Positions 63,456 to 64,000 of a stretch of DNA of 64,000 bases are shown here, in pieces. Position numbers and translations under genes: made by a program. The notes under the pieces are model-generated. The model was not told the DNA's origin and made no database searches. It saw only the letters and a program-made list of their open reading frames with translations. Where the stretch lies: NCBI RefSeq assembly GCF_014205685.1, contig NZ_JACIIU010000011.1, forward strand, positions 29,577 to 93,576, in the 5' to 3' direction. This stretch comes from Paenochrobactrum gallinarii (lineage in GTDB: Bacteria > Pseudomonadota > Alphaproteobacteria > Rhizobiales > Rhizobiaceae). Position 1 is the first letter of the stretch; each line of letters starts with the position of its first letter.

Positions 63456-64000
63456 ATTTTGTGTAAGTGCCTTTATTTTCCCTTATCCTGTTTGGATAGA
63501 CATAAAGAGGTACTTCACATGGATGAAGCCAAGATTAAAAATTTAGCTCTAGAATTAGCTAAAGGGTTGAAGTCTCATGAGGATTTGAACCAAATTTCCT
63601 CTATTTTCAAAAAGGTCATGATCGAAGCAGCTCTTAACACAGAGCTTTCCGAGCATCTTGGCTATGAGAAGCATCAACCACGAAAAACGTCTAATGCCCG
63701 TAATGGCTTTAGTGAGAAGACCGTCTCTTCTCCGGATGGTCAATTAACCTTGGAAATTCCCCGAGATCGGGACGGTTCATTCGAGCCGCAGCTGATAAAA
63801 AAGCATCAAACACGTATCACCAGTATGGATGACCAAATCTTGTCGCTTTATGCCAAGGGCATGACGAATAGAGAAATCGTGGCTTTCTTCAAAGAAATGT
63901 ATGATGCAGACGTTTCCGCCTCCCTCATTAGTAAGGTTACGGATGCTGTCATTGAACAGGTCACCGAATGGCAAAACAGGGCATTAGACAGCCTTTATCC
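63443..64000 (+). mobile_element. IS256-family insertion sequence, left part
   Basis: The likely left end is at GGGACTGTTC (around 63443), followed by a 75-bp leader and the transposase gene. The right end and the matching inverted repeat lie outside the window, so boundary and target duplication are unconfirmed. Confidence 0.75.
63519..64000 (+). CDS. IS256-family (Mutator) transposase, N-terminal part
   Basis: The first 160 codons of a DDE transposase, open at the window edge. Typical family wording is present: ALNTELSEHLGYEKHQ, NARNGFSEKTVSSPDG, LEIPRDRDGSFEPQLIKKHQ, SLYAKGMTNREIVAFFKEMY and the helix-turn-helix-like ASLISKVTDAVIEQVTEW just before the catalytic core. The catalytic acids lie beyond the edge. 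The ATG has AGAGG upstream. Confidence 0.92.
   Translation, partial: MDEAKIKNLALELAKGLKSHEDLNQISSIFKKVMIEAALNTELSEHLGYEKHQPRKTSNARNGFSEKTVSSPDGQLTLEIPRDRDGSFEPQLIKKHQTRITSMDDQILSLYAKGMTNREIVAFFKEMYDADVSASLISKVTDAVIEQVTEWQNRALDSLY

Larger units (their letters stand above)
61400..64000. mobile_element. Start of a genomic island in tRNA-Arg (continues beyond the window)
   Basis: Begins at the tRNA-Arg fragment and contains an integrase, a hypothetical gene, a truncated helix-turn-helix gene and an IS256-family element. The integrase has visibly higher GC and different codon use than the chromosomal genes, and the IS is more AT-rich. Cargo lies beyond the window. Confidence 0.8.

Noticed and set aside
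1..64000. CRISPR array
   Set aside because: No regularly spaced repeat series with unique spacers was seen; the only tandem repeats are the short ones near 7.7 kb and 61.3 kb.

Overview
The window looks like chromosomal DNA from an alphaproteobacterium of the order Hyphomicrobiales, close to Brucellaceae. The evidence is the gene content and order (lptC-lptA-lptB, hpf-ptsN, hsp20 with DUF1150, hrcA-grpE, rph-rdgB-hemW, rsmI-yraN, cysG-DUF2849-cysI-cysH-DUF934) and proteins that read as full-length alphaproteobacterial orthologues. Base composition appears near 50% GC, below that of Brucella itself, so a lower-GC relative such as Pseudochrobactrum or Paenochrobactrum is possible. That assignment is an inference; no 16S gene is present.

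Layout. 1-4.6 kb: the 5' end of sppA, the LPS-transport genes lptCAB, then hpf and ptsN; rpoN, which normally sits between lptB and hpf in proteobacteria, is missing and replaced by about 550 bp without a gene. 4.6-11.6 kb: DUF1150, a small heat-shock protein behind a sigma-32-like promoter, DUF2244, nth, an EI24-type membrane protein, a PfkB-family adenosine kinase, a UPF0126 channel, grpE and hrcA. 11.8-15.7 kb: rph, rdgB, hemW, rsmI, yraN. 15.9-20.6 kb: siroheme and assimilatory sulfite/APS reduction. 20.7-27.4 kb: a Dabb protein, a small membrane protein, B12-dependent methionine synthase, a solo LuxR regulator and an SDR epimerase. 27.7-32.1 kb: cysD-cysNC-cysQ with a cobinamide amidohydrolase (cbiZ) at the end. 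32.1-34.5 kb: glpR-glpD. 34.5-38.5 kb: an LTA-synthase-type transferase and an ABC exporter, the latter preceded by a short reading frame with a strong ribosome-binding site.

38.9-46.1 kb: a minus-strand thiamine operon under a TPP riboswitch (thiD-thiO-thiS-thiG-thiE-thiF-thiY-tenA-thiX). 46.1-49.4 kb: copper efflux (copA with a CueR-type promoter, cueR convergent). 49.4-53.9 kb: class Ia ribonucleotide reductase nrdAB behind a cobalamin riboswitch whose aptamer carries a palindromic repeat of about 100 bp and which is followed by an intrinsic terminator. 54-61.2 kb: glutamate dehydrogenase, a PHO-box-preceded alkaline phosphatase, a DUF3299-like protein with a MacB/LolE-type ABC pair carrying His-rich segments, and an FAD monooxygenase. 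61.4 kb to the end: the start of an integrated element, with a 3' tRNA-Arg(ACG) fragment, a tyrosine recombinase of higher GC, a helical hypothetical protein, and a helix-turn-helix gene cut after about 20 codons by an IS256-family element running off the window.

Cobalamin is a recurring theme: MetH uses it, CbiZ salvages its precursors, and the riboswitch should shut off NrdAB when it is plentiful, which predicts a B12-dependent class II reductase elsewhere. No complete, wholly new system was found. The best leads are the repeat inside the riboswitch, the clean loss of rpoN, the leader-peptide candidate and the tRNA-Arg island.
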